Shown: one piece after another, positions 8,392 to 16,832 of the stretch
Numbering within the stretch: the first letter of the stretch is position 1
Layout: the number at the start of each line of letters is the position of its first letter
Source: a virus
DNA length: 64,000 bases
Direction: 5' to 3' (one strand)
IMG/VR virus record: IMGVR_UViG_3300025438_000014
Coordinates: 1 to 64,000 of that record
Program-made: the position numbers and the translations under genes
The notes under the pieces: model-generated
Seen by the model: the letters and a program-made list of their open reading frames with translations, nothing else
Told to the model about the DNA's origin: nothing
Database searches by the model: none

Positions 8392-8524
8392 CTATTGTTT
8401 CTTGTAGTCTAGCTTTAAACTCTGTCAGGGATATTTCTAAAGGAAAGTATACTACATAACCATTATCAACTAACTTAGCAATCTGGGCTAACTGTACGGA
8501 TAAACTTGGTTGTATTTTTGACAT
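8384..8524 (-). CDS. unknown small protein
   Basis: 46 residues, MSKIQPSLSVQLAQIAKLV onward, overlapping the next gene by 8 nt. No family recognised. Confidence 0.5.
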   Translation of the reverse strand: MSKIQPSLSVQLAQIAKLVDNGYVVYFPLEISLTEFKARLQETIDE

Positions 8525-8548
8525 AACCTATTCTTCCTCGAATATGAA

Positions 8549-8731
8549 CTATGACATAGTGCTTACTACAGCATAGATAAGACCGTACCAAAAACCAATA
8601 ACAAATAAAAGAAACGCTGTAATACAAAGACTATAATAAAGTACACGTTTTAGTGTATAAGGCGCATATACGCTTTTAAGCACTTTGAATGTTTCTTTTA
8701 CAGATCTATCTTTTGCTACATATAAAGTCAT
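8549..8731 (-). CDS. small membrane protein
   Basis: 60 residues with a basic N-terminal half and one strong transmembrane segment near residues 33-55. Function unknown. Confidence 0.6.
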   Translation of the reverse strand: MTLYVAKDRSVKETFKVLKSVYAPYTLKRVLYYSLCITAFLLFVIGFWYGLIYAVVSTMS

Positions 8732-8743
8732 AATTTATTCTTT

Positions 8744-9196
8744 CTATTTTTGACAAGAAGCCACAATAGCTTCAAGTTTAGATACCATTTCACGGCCAGA
8801 AGAGTCAGCACGACACTGTGAGTAATAAGGTTCCATCATATATAGAGCACCTTCTAGTTCCTCAATAATATCTAATATAAAGGCCCCTGACAGATCATGT
8901 TTACGATGTTTTCTAGCTTCCATCTCAAGTTTATAAGCTCTATCAGATGCTTTTTGTACTGCTAAAGCCTCTCTTTGTAACTTACGTGAGCCATTGTAAG
9001 CACTCCGTATCATAGGCATTAGATCAACACCGTTAGGGTAATTACCTGGATTTTGATCACGAAAGCTTTTACATTTTTTACTGAAATAGTGCTGCCATAG
9101 ACCTGTTCTATCAGGCTCTTTACATAGGATACTACGAGGTAAACCACATGCAGGGCATTCCGCATGATTAGCGCCAGATAATTTCAAGGTTTCCAT
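8744..9196 (-). CDS. unknown zinc-binding protein
   Basis: 150 residues. The N-terminus has CPACGLPRSILC and later HYFSKKC, a possible zinc site; the C-terminal half is helical. It is followed two bases on from the 9198 gene in the same unit. No family recognised. Confidence 0.6.
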   Translation of the reverse strand: METLKLSGANHAECPACGLPRSILCKEPDRTGLWQHYFSKKCKSFRDQNPGNYPNGVDLMPMIRSAYNGSRKLQREALAVQKASDRAYKLEMEARKHRKHDLSGAFILDIIEELEGALYMMEPYYSQCRADSSGREMVSKLEAIVASCQK

Positions 9197-9197
9197 T

Positions 9198-9383
9198 TTA
9201 CTTATCCCTGTTTACAACTATACCGGATACTGTTGCATAAGTATAATCTCCGGAGTCATCCCCACGAGTAACACGTATAGTAACACTAAAGTGGTCAGTA
9301 TCCCTATAACCAATACTATTAACATAGTTTTTGATAGCTTGAGTGATTTCATCGTCTGTAAGTGATAGTGTTATATCAGCCAT
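9198..9383 (-). CDS. unknown small protein
   Basis: 61 residues (MADITLSLTDDEITQAI...) with a C-terminal beta-rich part. It overlaps the next gene by one base. Confidence 0.6.
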   Translation of the reverse strand: MADITLSLTDDEITQAIKNYVNSIGYRDTDHFSVTIRVTRGDDSGDYTYATVSGIVVNRDK

Positions 9384-9613
9384 TAGTAATCAATCTGTTC
9401 TGGAGTAACCATTACTGCATTAAAATTAAAGATTCTAAAGTTGTCTTCTTCTAAGTCCCACACAAGCTTCATACCTGGAGCATATGTTTTCTCAGGTCCA
9501 GAACCGATAATCTTATCTTCAAGATAGTCTTCTGGTAAATCTTCAATATACGCAAAGATCATTTCTCTTACGTCACCATTTTTCTTAATAAACGAGCCTT
9601 GAAAAGCTTTCAT
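9383..9613 (-). CDS. unknown acidic protein
   Basis: 76 residues, rich in Glu and Asp (IEDLPEDYLEDKIIG). It is the first gene after its own minus-strand promoter at 9638-9667. Confidence 0.6.
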   Translation of the reverse strand: MKAFQGSFIKKNGDVREMIFAYIEDLPEDYLEDKIIGSGPEKTYAPGMKLVWDLEEDNFRIFNFNAVMVTPEQIDY

Positions 9614-9637
9614 GTGTCATTCCTTATTTATACATTA

Positions 9638-9667
9638 AATATAACATACAAATAAGGAACGAGCAAA
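9638..9667 (-). promoter_or_regulatory. phage promoter, minus strand
   Basis: TTTGCT, 18-nt spacer with CCTT, TATATT. Same motif as the plus-strand copies; drives the 9613 gene. Confidence 0.75.
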
Positions 9668-9961
9668 TTATTTATTATATCGCTTTGCTTGTCTTGCTAA
9701 ACGCTCGGCACGTTCTTTCTGCGCACGACGTCTATTTTGTTTAATCAACTGTTGTTCGCGTTTCTCAATGTTATCAACAAAGGCTGCTCGCGTCTTGCGC
9801 CAACGTCTTTCCCCTGCTTTCTTATCTAAACGCCTTGTTTCTCCTGCGGAAACAAAGTGTTGTTTACCTCTGAGCAAATTCAAATCGCCTTCTGTCTGAA
9901 GTTTTTTCTTCAAAACACGTAGGGCTTTTGAAATGTCATTATTCTTAACAAATATTTTCAT
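9668..9961 (-). CDS. rpsU: ribosomal protein bS21 homologue
   Basis: 97 residues. MKIFVKNNDISKALRVLKKK and the following LRGKQHF match the bS21 fold, followed by a long Arg/Lys/Ala helix (RREKER-type). bS21 sits on the 30S head-platform near the anti-Shine-Dalgarno. Phage copies are known and are thought to bias initiation towards phage mRNA. A longer start at 10009 is possible but the ATG at 9961 matches the usual N-terminus. Confidence 0.85.
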   Translation of the reverse strand: MKIFVKNNDISKALRVLKKKLQTEGDLNLLRGKQHFVSAGETRRLDKKAGERRWRKTRAAFVDNIEKREQQLIKQNRRRAQKERAERLARQAKRYNK

Positions 9962-10152
9962 TCTTTTATAATACACATTATTTAAGATTTGTCTACTGTA
10001 AAATAACATACAGTAGTGTAGTGTGACCAGATAAATTCATTTTATAATGTAACTGGTACGTTTACAGTTGCTAAAAGCATACACTAAAAAGCAGTGGGGC
10101 AACGAAAGTAATTTTCAAGTTGCCTAATGCAAAAATCCGTGCTAGTATTTAT

Positions 10153-10422
10153 TTAACCAATAGTTCTAACTACCCAGTCTAGTAATTCTTCTTTTGTTAC
10201 TTTACCATAAAGAACTGCTTTCCTAGAGTTATTCTTTAGAACAAGAAAACAAGGAAATCTACCTTGTTTCATTATAAACTTTGTATATCTAGAGTCATTA
10301 CTATTAACAATCTCAGTTGATATATCACTAATATTAGAATTAACAAATGATACATACTCTGTTACTTCAGGAGTAATAGTATCATTATTTACGTCTGTAA
10401 AAGCGATTAGCTCATGACTCAT
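10153..10422 (-). CDS. unknown, possibly thioredoxin-like
   Basis: 89 residues. GRFPCFLVLKNNSRKAVLYG resembles the cis-Pro strand region of thioredoxin folds but there is no CxxC. Start overlaps the previous stop as ATGA. Confidence 0.5.
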   Translation of the reverse strand: MSHELIAFTDVNNDTITPEVTEYVSFVNSNISDISTEIVNSNDSRYTKFIMKQGRFPCFLVLKNNSRKAVLYGKVTKEELLDWVVRTIG

Positions 10423-10598
10423 GGCTGGGACTCCGTTAAAAATATAATCTGTTCATTTAGCAGTTTTTGATCTGCCTGTAAAGAAGTAATCATTTGGTGT
10501 AGGGTTTTTATATCATCCCCTAGATCACTAGCCACGTTATTAATATTCTCATTTACGTGGCGTATCTGGAATTTAAGTTCTTTTTCTGTTGCATACAT
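10419..10598 (-). CDS. unknown coiled-coil protein
   Basis: 59 residues, MYATEKELKFQIRHVNENIN onward, helical heptad pattern. First gene of the long minus-strand unit, 7 nt after the promoter -10 element. Confidence 0.55.
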   Translation of the reverse strand: MYATEKELKFQIRHVNENINNVASDLGDDIKTLHQMITSLQADQKLLNEQIIFLTESQP

Positions 10599-10604
10599 GT
10601 CTAA

Positions 10605-10633
10605 ACTATACTATAATAAATTAACAGTGTCAA
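10605..10633 (-). promoter_or_regulatory. consensus sigma70 promoter, leftward
   Basis: TTGACA, 17-nt spacer, TATAGT. Closest to the bacterial consensus in the window, so likely an early promoter for the whole minus unit. Confidence 0.75.
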
Positions 10634-10641
10634 TTAGAATG

Positions 10642-10670
10642 TTAATTAATACTGTTGTGAGCTTTATAAT
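10642..10670 (+). promoter_or_regulatory. divergent promoter, rightward
   Basis: TATAAT with a weak TTAATT -35 at 17 nt, just before the 10683 gene. Forms a divergent pair with the leftward promoter. Confidence 0.5.
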
Positions 10671-10682
10671 ATAGGAATTTAA

Positions 10683-10889
10683 ATGAGTAATAGGCCATCT
10701 GTTAAAGAATCCCTACAGTTTCTTAATAAATACACAGAGTATGATTCATCTATTGCAAGTGCGGTAGAAGAATATCATAGACTAAAAGCTTCTGGTCAAG
10801 AGTTTTTAGCTTCCCGTATGATTGTAGAAATCGTACATACATATAACGAGGATAATATCGACAATGGCAAAAAGACGAGCGCTTCCTGA
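10683..10889 (+). CDS. unknown small protein
   Basis: 68 residues, MSNRPSVKESLQFLNKYTEY onward, helical. First rightward gene, with an AGGA site before the ATG. Confidence 0.6.
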   Translation: MSNRPSVKESLQFLNKYTEYDSSIASAVEEYHRLKASGQEFLASRMIVEIVHTYNEDNIDNGKKTSAS

Positions 10890-11169
10890 TAGGCATATCG
10901 GCTCTGGTTATTCTAACTGGGATATTCGACGTACAATTCGTGAAGCAGAAAATATTTCTAGGTGGAATCCGTGGCTTACGCATGAGTGGATTGAAGAAGC
11001 TCGTAATGCAATGACTCTTGATAAACCTTTCTATAGTGAGTTTAACCAAGCAGCTTCTCGGATCAATCACAATTGGGTTTGGATGAGACAGTATACATGG
11101 TTTGATGAGACAGAGTTCTGGTCAATGCATGGAGAGTCTCGTGGTATTACCCTGATTGAGCTAATTTAA
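10864..11169 (+). CDS. unknown protein
   Basis: 101 residues, rich in Trp and Arg (YSNWDIRRTIREAENISRWN). Starts inside the end of the previous gene. No family recognised. Confidence 0.6.
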   Translation: MAKRRALPDRHIGSGYSNWDIRRTIREAENISRWNPWLTHEWIEEARNAMTLDKPFYSEFNQAASRINHNWVWMRQYTWFDETEFWSMHGESRGITLIELI

Positions 11170-11180
11170 ATAAAATAATA

Positions 11181-11210
11181 CTTCCTATCTACCGATAAAT
11201 ATGCTATTAT
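11181..11210 (+). promoter_or_regulatory. phage promoter
   Basis: CTTCCT, 18 nt, TATTAT; a weaker member of the family, before the 11226 gene. Confidence 0.55.
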
Positions 11211-11225
11211 AAGGAACAAATAAGC

Positions 11226-11609
11226 ATGTACTTTAAAATTACTGGCCGTAACCCGTATCGTGACCTAGTTCGCAACGCTCGTAAGATTTGTCTGGAAGAC
11301 ATTAGCGATGATGAACGTATGACAGAGTTTCGCAATTTATACAAACTCTTGAAACCACGTATGAGGGAAACAGAAGTGTTTTTGAACTCTCACCCTGCGT
11401 TTAATGCGCGGTGTGAACACTGGAACCAGCTTGATGTACGGTCTATTAAACCTATGACCAACATTAAAAACCCTTGGTTGGCTTTTAAGCGTACCTTTGA
11501 ACGGGCTATCGCCCATAAACAAAAAACTTCAGTGGGAGATCTTGTGTCACGCGAACTAGCGTGGCTAAACGCAGATAACCACCGTAATGACTGGATTAAT
11601 GACAAGTAA
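11226..11609 (+). CDS. unknown basic protein
   Basis: 127 residues, helical, Arg/Lys-rich, with RDLVRNARKICLEDISDDER. Preceded by its own promoter. No family recognised. Confidence 0.6.
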   Translation: MYFKITGRNPYRDLVRNARKICLEDISDDERMTEFRNLYKLLKPRMRETEVFLNSHPAFNARCEHWNQLDVRSIKPMTNIKNPWLAFKRTFERAIAHKQKTSVGDLVSRELAWLNADNHRNDWINDK

Positions 11610-11940
11610 CTGTATAAAGTCTGACGTAAGCAATATACTACAGAACAATCCCTTTGAGGTTGTAGACGATGATACTAATCACGTCTACTCCTCATTGGTA
11701 TGGGAACTGTGTGAATTAAGAAGTACTGGTGATTGTAAAGGTATGAGAATTATCGGTAGCGGTAATCTTATGACTGCCCTAAACGTAGTATATACTGAGT
11801 GTATAGACGCCGACAAAAGTAAAGAAGATACTATGGCAGAAGCGTCTACTATGTTTAAAACTATCTTAAAAGATCTATCTGATGAAAAAACTATCAGACA
11901 TAAACCTGAACAAATCAGAAAAACATTTAGAGCTGTATAA
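11587..11940 (+). CDS. unknown protein
   Basis: 117 residues, mixed helix. The start may instead be the ATG at 11599. Overlaps both neighbours. Confidence 0.55.
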   Translation: MTGLMTSNCIKSDVSNILQNNPFEVVDDDTNHVYSSLVWELCELRSTGDCKGMRIIGSGNLMTALNVVYTECIDADKSKEDTMAEASTMFKTILKDLSDEKTIRHKPEQIRKTFRAV

Positions 11941-12164
11941 TGGAAAAAGAACTTAAACAAGACATGAGTCGTTTAGTAGACCTTATGATTACTGCTGAGG
12001 CTGCACGTGACGCTATCGCAGAGCAAAAGAAACATATTAAATCAGAGTATGAGATTGCTATTCCTCTAATCACTAAGATTGCTACTATTTTGCGTAAAGA
12101 TGCGTTAGACGAAGAAGAAGAAAAGTGGAATGAAATTAAAAATCTAGTAACAGAGTGTAAGTAG
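11940..12164 (+). CDS. unknown helical protein
   Basis: 74 residues of charged helix (DLMITAEAARDAIAEQKKHI). Overlaps the previous stop by one base (TAATG). Confidence 0.55.
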   Translation: MEKELKQDMSRLVDLMITAEAARDAIAEQKKHIKSEYEIAIPLITKIATILRKDALDEEEEKWNEIKNLVTECK

Positions 12165-12167
12165 CCT

Positions 12168-12434
12168 ATGGAAGATCTTTGTATGTCTGAGATCATGATG
12201 ATTACTTATAACGATCATGATACTTATGTAGTAGTAAAAGAACAGTTTGATAGACACTCTAGATGGAGCATTTTATCTCACTGTATTGTAATAAATAAAG
12301 AAACTGACATGTACTATAGAATTGACTATAGTGATCCTGCAACGGAGTTGCAACATGGTGGGCGTACAATCGAAGATTGTTATGAAGTAGCGCCTGTAGC
12401 TAAATCTGTAATTACCTATGTTAAAGTTGAGTAG
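12168..12434 (+). CDS. unknown small protein
   Basis: 88 residues with beta-rich composition (MITYNDHDTYVVVKEQFD). No family recognised. Confidence 0.5.
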   Translation: MEDLCMSEIMMITYNDHDTYVVVKEQFDRHSRWSILSHCIVINKETDMYYRIDYSDPATELQHGGRTIEDCYEVAPVAKSVITYVKVE

Positions 12435-12764
12435 ATGTGTAACTGTATATCTTATAACAGGCCTGAGATCTCTGGTGGTACTATAGCGGAAGTAGTATTA
12501 GATAAGCCTATATGGATGTCTAAAGAGCGTAAAACAGTTTGTATTGATTCCTGTATTGTAGAATATATACTACTTTTATGGGCTAATAAAATAGAAACTT
12601 TAGGTTGTTGCTGTGGTCATAATAACTTGTTTGATAGAAACGTAATAGTTAACTCTATAGATCACTTAGAAGCAGAAACTTTACTAAAAAATACAGATTT
12701 ACAGGTAGTATCATGGCAACTATGTTTACAAGCCCCGATAGTACAAGGTATTAAAACATGTTAG
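12435..12764 (+). CDS. cysteine-rich phage protein
   Basis: 109 residues. GCCCGHN in the middle and CNCISYNRPE at the start suggest a metal-binding site; the GCCxGHN pattern recurs in small phage proteins. Starts directly after the previous stop. Confidence 0.55.
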   Translation: MCNCISYNRPEISGGTIAEVVLDKPIWMSKERKTVCIDSCIVEYILLLWANKIETLGCCCGHNNLFDRNVIVNSIDHLEAETLLKNTDLQVVSWQLCLQAPIVQGIKTC

Positions 12765-13081
12765 AGCTATTCGCACTTATGGTTTTTGCACACGCATTAG
12801 CTGACTACCCTTTACAGGGAGACTTTCTATCTAAAGCTAAAAACCATAAAGATCCTATTCCTGGAATACCCTTTTATCATGCCCTAGGGGCACATAGCAT
12901 AATTCAGGCTGGTTTTGTAGGTATAATTACAGGAATGATATGGTTAGCTATAGCTGAATTTTTTATACACGTAGCTACCGACTATGCTAAATGTGATGGT
13001 CGTATATCTTATAACACAGATCAAGCTATTCATATTGGTTGTAAAGCCTTGTGGGCAGTATTAGCTGTACTAATTATTTAA
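12758..13081 (+). CDS. DUF3307-like membrane protein
   Basis: 107 residues with several transmembrane helices. MVFAHALADYPLQGDFLSK matches the conserved HxxxDYPLQ start of DUF3307 proteins, and HVATDYAKC their second polar motif. Function unknown; inner-membrane location expected. Confidence 0.7.
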   Translation: MLELFALMVFAHALADYPLQGDFLSKAKNHKDPIPGIPFYHALGAHSIIQAGFVGIITGMIWLAIAEFFIHVATDYAKCDGRISYNTDQAIHIGCKALWAVLAVLII

Positions 13082-13094
13082 ATAAGGATATAAT

Positions 13095-13289
13095 ATGTCA
13101 AGGTATTTTGCTAGATCTGCTAGTGATAAAACTGATGATTGGCCATATTGGTATGTAGCAGATAGTGATAAAGGCAGCATGAATGTGACTAGCAGTCTTG
13201 AGCCAAACCTAAAAGGTAAACTTCCTTTTCTAAACCCTTGGGATTGTGTAAAGCTTGCTATGAAATCTAATACAGAAGGTAAAAAATGA
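13095..13289 (+). CDS. unknown small protein
   Basis: 64 residues, Trp- and Ser-rich, good AAGGA site. No family recognised. Confidence 0.5.
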   Translation: MSRYFARSASDKTDDWPYWYVADSDKGSMNVTSSLEPNLKGKLPFLNPWDCVKLAMKSNTEGKK

Positions 13290-13657
13290 GTCACGATCGA
13301 GGCTGTTATTGCGGTAAAGAACGCTGGGACTACCCAGAGTGTAAAGACCCTACTTGTTGGAAGCAACCAAGAGTAATATCTACAAAAGAGGTAGTATCAC
13401 TAAAAGATATTGAACAATTACAACAGGAAACCAAAATGAAGTCTTCTAAAGAGATTGCAGATATGCAAGCAGAAATTAATGAATTACAAAAGCAAGTTGC
13501 TAAGATTATAGAAACTATTGAAAAGATGAATGAGCCAGCTGTAGATACAGATGCTATTCGTGCAAATATGGCACTATTATCTGATAAAATTACAGATAAG
13601 ACTTCAAGTGCAGCAGCATCAGTGATGCGTTTTAAAGATCGTTTTACTGGGAAGTAG
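13286..13657 (+). CDS. zinc-site plus coiled-coil protein
   Basis: 123 residues. N-terminus has CYCGKERWDYPECKDPTC, a four-Cys candidate zinc site; residues 45-85 form a coiled coil. Unknown role. Confidence 0.6.
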   Translation: MSHDRGCYCGKERWDYPECKDPTCWKQPRVISTKEVVSLKDIEQLQQETKMKSSKEIADMQAEINELQKQVAKIIETIEKMNEPAVDTDAIRANMALLSDKITDKTSSAAASVMRFKDRFTGK

Positions 13658-13661
13658 CTTA

Positions 13662-13850
13662 ATGAGCAAAGTTCAAAATTCTAAAGATATTAGAGATCCT
13701 TGGACAGGAGAGAGTGGTATTTATGCAGATGAGGCTCATGTCTATGAAAGAGCTATTCATTCCCGTCTTTTAGGTCCAAATGGTAAGCCTCTACTATATA
13801 AACAACCACCTCCTGTAGGTTTTGATTTAAGTAATCGTAATAAGGACTAA
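13662..13850 (+). CDS. unknown small protein
   Basis: 62 residues, no recognised motif, evenly spaced in the operon. Confidence 0.5.
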   Translation: MSKVQNSKDIRDPWTGESGIYADEAHVYERAIHSRLLGPNGKPLLYKQPPPVGFDLSNRNKD

Positions 13851-13853
13851 ACT

Positions 13854-14057
13854 ATGTCTGAGTTTGTAAAGAAAATTGCTTGTGACCACGTAGTAGCTTC
13901 ATGCTTATGTGATACCTGTAATTTATACTGTGAGTGCAAAGTATCAGAATTACTATTTGGCGATGGTGATACTTTTAACTGTTTCAAGTGTAAAACTGTT
14001 TTATTATATAACGAGGATATACTTCGTGATCTTTTCATAGAAATGTTTATTAAATGA
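13854..14057 (+). CDS. small cysteine-rich protein
   Basis: 67 residues with CLCDTCNLYCEC and later CFKC, probably zinc-binding. Stop overlaps the carbamoyltransferase start (ATGA). Confidence 0.55.
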   Translation: MSEFVKKIACDHVVASCLCDTCNLYCECKVSELLFGDGDTFNCFKCKTVLLYNEDILRDLFIEMFIK

Positions 14058-15319
14058 GAACTCTAGGTGTAAGCTATGGTGAACCTTATAGTGCTGTAGC
14101 TGTTTTAAACGATAGTAAAGTTACTGACGCTTATATGGAGTGTCAATTTAACAACTATACTGATACTTCTACTTTCCCAGAAAAAGCTATTAAATATCTA
14201 AAAAAAGACTATAGAACTTATGGTTACGCAGCTTTTACTAATCCTAAACTATTTTCTGATTTTAAAAAGCGCATTGGTACTTTAGTAGACGCATATCCTG
14301 TATTAGTCGATGAACGCGAAGCTTTAGCTATGTCTTCTATCATCACTAAGCAATGGGATAATTGCGCTGTTATTGTGTCTGATTATAAGCATACTAGTCT
14401 AGGTTATTATGTTGCTGGTAAATTTTACTGGATTAAAGAATTTAAATATCCTAATTCGTTAGCACTTTTCTTTTCTAGCTCTATGGCTATGTTAGGGAAT
14501 AAACCTGTTTATGGCGAGCAAAACGCGATATGGAATTCAATTAACTTCGGAGATATTAACGATACTCTTGAGCAGCTTATGCTTAATGATATTATACGTC
14601 TTACAGAAGATGGCTATTCTCTATTAGGTGATTATGAAAACTTCTTAGGCCCTTATAAAAACGATCATAACTTAGGAGCAACTATTAATTCTGTGTATAC
14701 AAAAGCTATTTCACACTTAGCAACATGGTTACAGACAAAGATTGATTCTCCTAACCTAGCTTTTGCAGGTATTGGTGCTAATAACTTTACTGTTACGCAT
14801 TCTTTAAATAAAGTTTACGAGAATGTAGCTGTACATACAGCTCCTAGTGGTGCTGCTAAAGCACTTGGAGCAGCTGCCCTAGTTGACTACCCTCTATACG
14901 AAAACGCCTACCTAGGCAAAGACGCTAAATCGGGTCTTAGTATAGAGAGAATTGCTGAATTACTACTTAAAGGTAAAACTGTTTCTACTAATATAGGTAG
15001 AGAAGCCTTTTCTATAAACTCTTTAGGAGTTCGTAGTAAAATAGCTGTACCCTTCTTACCTATTTTAGATAGTCCTGACTTTGTTCAACATTCAGCATTT
15101 TGCCAAGAACGAGACTTTAATACCTATTTTAGCGGTAGACAATCCAAAGAAGATACTGGTTTTGTTAATGTAACTGCTGAATCAAATTATAAAAGAGCAA
15201 GTGCGCGTACTTTTGTTGTATCACCTTCTTCAAACCCTATTTTACATAGGATTTTAGAAATTACTAGAAGTCAGGGATACCCAGTACTTATGTGTGCAAA
15301 CAGGAAACTTATTGTATAA
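14054..15319 (+). CDS. carbamoyltransferase of the NodU/CmcH family, reduced
   Basis: 421 residues, against 540-600 for family members. The N-terminal half has the actin-like ASKHA start (RTLGVSYGEPYSAVAVLND), PSGAAKALGAAAL in the middle and a YrdC-like C-terminus (RTFVVSPSSN, GYPVLM). Members carbamoylate hydroxyls using carbamoyl phosphate and ATP. The usual HxxH iron-site histidines are not evident: the region reads VDEREALAMSS. It may be divergent, or modify nucleotides in phage DNA as proposed for other phage relatives (inference). Confidence 0.6.
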   Translation: MRTLGVSYGEPYSAVAVLNDSKVTDAYMECQFNNYTDTSTFPEKAIKYLKKDYRTYGYAAFTNPKLFSDFKKRIGTLVDAYPVLVDEREALAMSSIITKQWDNCAVIVSDYKHTSLGYYVAGKFYWIKEFKYPNSLALFFSSSMAMLGNKPVYGEQNAIWNSINFGDINDTLEQLMLNDIIRLTEDGYSLLGDYENFLGPYKNDHNLGATINSVYTKAISHLATWLQTKIDSPNLAFAGIGANNFTVTHSLNKVYENVAVHTAPSGAAKALGAAALVDYPLYENAYLGKDAKSGLSIERIAELLLKGKTVSTNIGREAFSINSLGVRSKIAVPFLPILDSPDFVQHSAFCQERDFNTYFSGRQSKEDTGFVNVTAESNYKRASARTFVVSPSSNPILHRILEITRSQGYPVLMCANRKLIV

Positions 15320-15332
15320 TTATACAACTAAA

Positions 15333-15962
15333 ATGTCTGTAGAAACCTTAACTACCGGCAGAACTTACCATACTCCTGAAGGGTCATTCCCTTCAATTAC
15401 TACTATCCTAGGTGCAACATCTAACAACGCTTGGCTACAGCGCTGGAAAGAGCGTGTCGGAGAAGAAGAAGCTGCTAGAATATCAAAAATAGCTACTGAT
15501 CGAGGAACTCTTATTCACGATTTTGCAGAGAGACATTTTAATGGTGAAGAAATATTTCTTGATAATCAACCCCCCGACGTAATACAAATGACTAACGACC
15601 TAATTAAGATAGTATCTTCAGGCGTAGAAGAGATATGGGGTCAAGAACAGATCCTATGGAGTAAAAAATATAAAGCAGCAGGTAGAACTGATATGGTAGG
15701 CACCTGGAAAGGTAAGCCTACCATTATTGATTTTAAGACCTCTAAAAAACGTAAATCTAGTAGTCAGATTAGAGACTATTTTTTACAGTGTTGTTTCTAT
15801 GCTATAGCTCATAATGAAATGTTCGGTACAGGTATTAAAGATTGTGTAATCGCAGTAACGGTGGATGGTGCCGCTCCTCAACTTTTTGAAAAAGCTGTAC
15901 CCCCTTTTCTATATGAATTTAAGAATAGAAGACTTGACTATACAAGATTGAAAGGTGTATAA
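15333..15962 (+). CDS. PD-(D/E)XK exonuclease (RecB/MGME1-like)
   Basis: About 209 residues from the ATG at 15333; a GTG at 15294 is possible. Motifs run in order: GTLIHDFAERHF, then AGRTDMVGTW, then IIDFKTSKKRK, the D...DxK metal site, then QCCFYAIAH (motif with Q). Such nucleases trim DNA ends in replication and recombination. The stop overlaps the next ATG by one base. Confidence 0.75.
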   Translation: MSVETLTTGRTYHTPEGSFPSITTILGATSNNAWLQRWKERVGEEEAARISKIATDRGTLIHDFAERHFNGEEIFLDNQPPDVIQMTNDLIKIVSSGVEEIWGQEQILWSKKYKAAGRTDMVGTWKGKPTIIDFKTSKKRKSSSQIRDYFLQCCFYAIAHNEMFGTGIKDCVIAVTVDGAAPQLFEKAVPPFLYEFKNRRLDYTRLKGV

Positions 15963-16045
15963 TGAAGAATATGATTATGAGCTTATTTAAAAGGAAAAAG
16001 GTTGTTAACAAAGAACAACTTGTGTATCCGTGGCTATATGACTAG
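15962..16045 (+). CDS. 27-residue basic peptide
   Basis: TAATG coupled to the nuclease: MKNMIMSLFKRKKVVNKEQL then VYPWLYD. Its stop overlaps the next start. Small but translationally linked. Confidence 0.4.
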   Translation: MKNMIMSLFKRKKVVNKEQLVYPWLYD

Positions 16046-16220
16046 ACGTTTAAAAAAAGATTTAATAAAGTTATTTGCTGATGCTTTGATGGATGAGAGA
16101 GATAGACGTTTTATTAACGGTTGTCTACGTTGTCAACAAAATCACCCTCAATTAACTGCTAATCAATGGAGTCTAGTTAAGCAGTTGGAAGAGAAATATA
16201 AAAATGGCAAAAGCAGCTAA
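16038..16220 (+). CDS. unknown small protein
   Basis: 60 residues, MTRRLKKDLIKLFADALMDE onward. The ATG overlapping the preceding stop is chosen over an upstream one at 16002. Confidence 0.5.
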   Translation: MTRRLKKDLIKLFADALMDERDRRFINGCLRCQQNHPQLTANQWSLVKQLEEKYKNGKSS

Positions 16221-16551
16221 CGTAAAAAGACTACCTTCTGGTAGAATTGAGTATAGAGGAGAGACTTTTTCGGGTTTTAATAAGCCTAAGAAAAATAGCT
16301 CATCCTCTAAACATAAGCAAGTAGTTCTAGCTAAAAAAGGTGATGAAGTTAAGCTAATTAGATTTGGTCATAAAGATTATGGACACAACTACTCTAAAGA
16401 AGCTAGAACTAGTTATCTCGCAAGAAGTGCAGGTATAAAAGACAAAAGTGGTAAGCTTACAAAAGATAATAAGTTTAGTGCTAACTATTGGGCTAGAAAA
16501 GAGCTATGGTCTGGGCCTTCTGGCGCTAAAAAATCACCTAAAAAAGGATAA
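16204..16551 (+). CDS. basic conserved phage protein
   Basis: 115 residues, Lys-rich. The pattern VKLIRFGHKDYG ... ANYWARKELW recalls a short phage family with an RFG start and a YWxxxxW end found in many myoviruses. Role not known. Confidence 0.5.
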   Translation: MAKAANVKRLPSGRIEYRGETFSGFNKPKKNSSSSKHKQVVLAKKGDEVKLIRFGHKDYGHNYSKEARTSYLARSAGIKDKSGKLTKDNKFSANYWARKELWSGPSGAKKSPKKG

Positions 16552-16556
16552 TTATT

Positions 16557-16832
16557 ATGATAAGAGATATTAAAAATATGGCTAATTGGGACGAAGCAGC
16601 TAGATGGTTAGCAAAACACGGACATGGTTTAGAGCAAATTCGACTTCAAAAGTTAGAATGGGAACTTATGCAAGCTCCTAGTACTCCAGAACCTGTTGAA
16701 AAAGTAGTAACATCTACTCCGGTAGCTAAAGTAATGCCTACCCCAACGGCTAAAGTAATGCCTACCTCAACAACTAAAATAGCACCAGCTAAAGGTACTA
16801 CTACTACCCCTGCACCTAATAGTAAAAAATGA
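16557..16832 (+). CDS. Pro/Thr-rich protein with short repeats
   Basis: 91 residues. A folded-looking start (NMANWDEAARWLAKHGHG) is followed by a low-complexity tail with tandem AKVMPTPT/AKVMPTST units. Unknown. Confidence 0.5.
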   Translation: MIRDIKNMANWDEAARWLAKHGHGLEQIRLQKLEWELMQAPSTPEPVEKVVTSTPVAKVMPTPTAKVMPTSTTKIAPAKGTTTTPAPNSKK

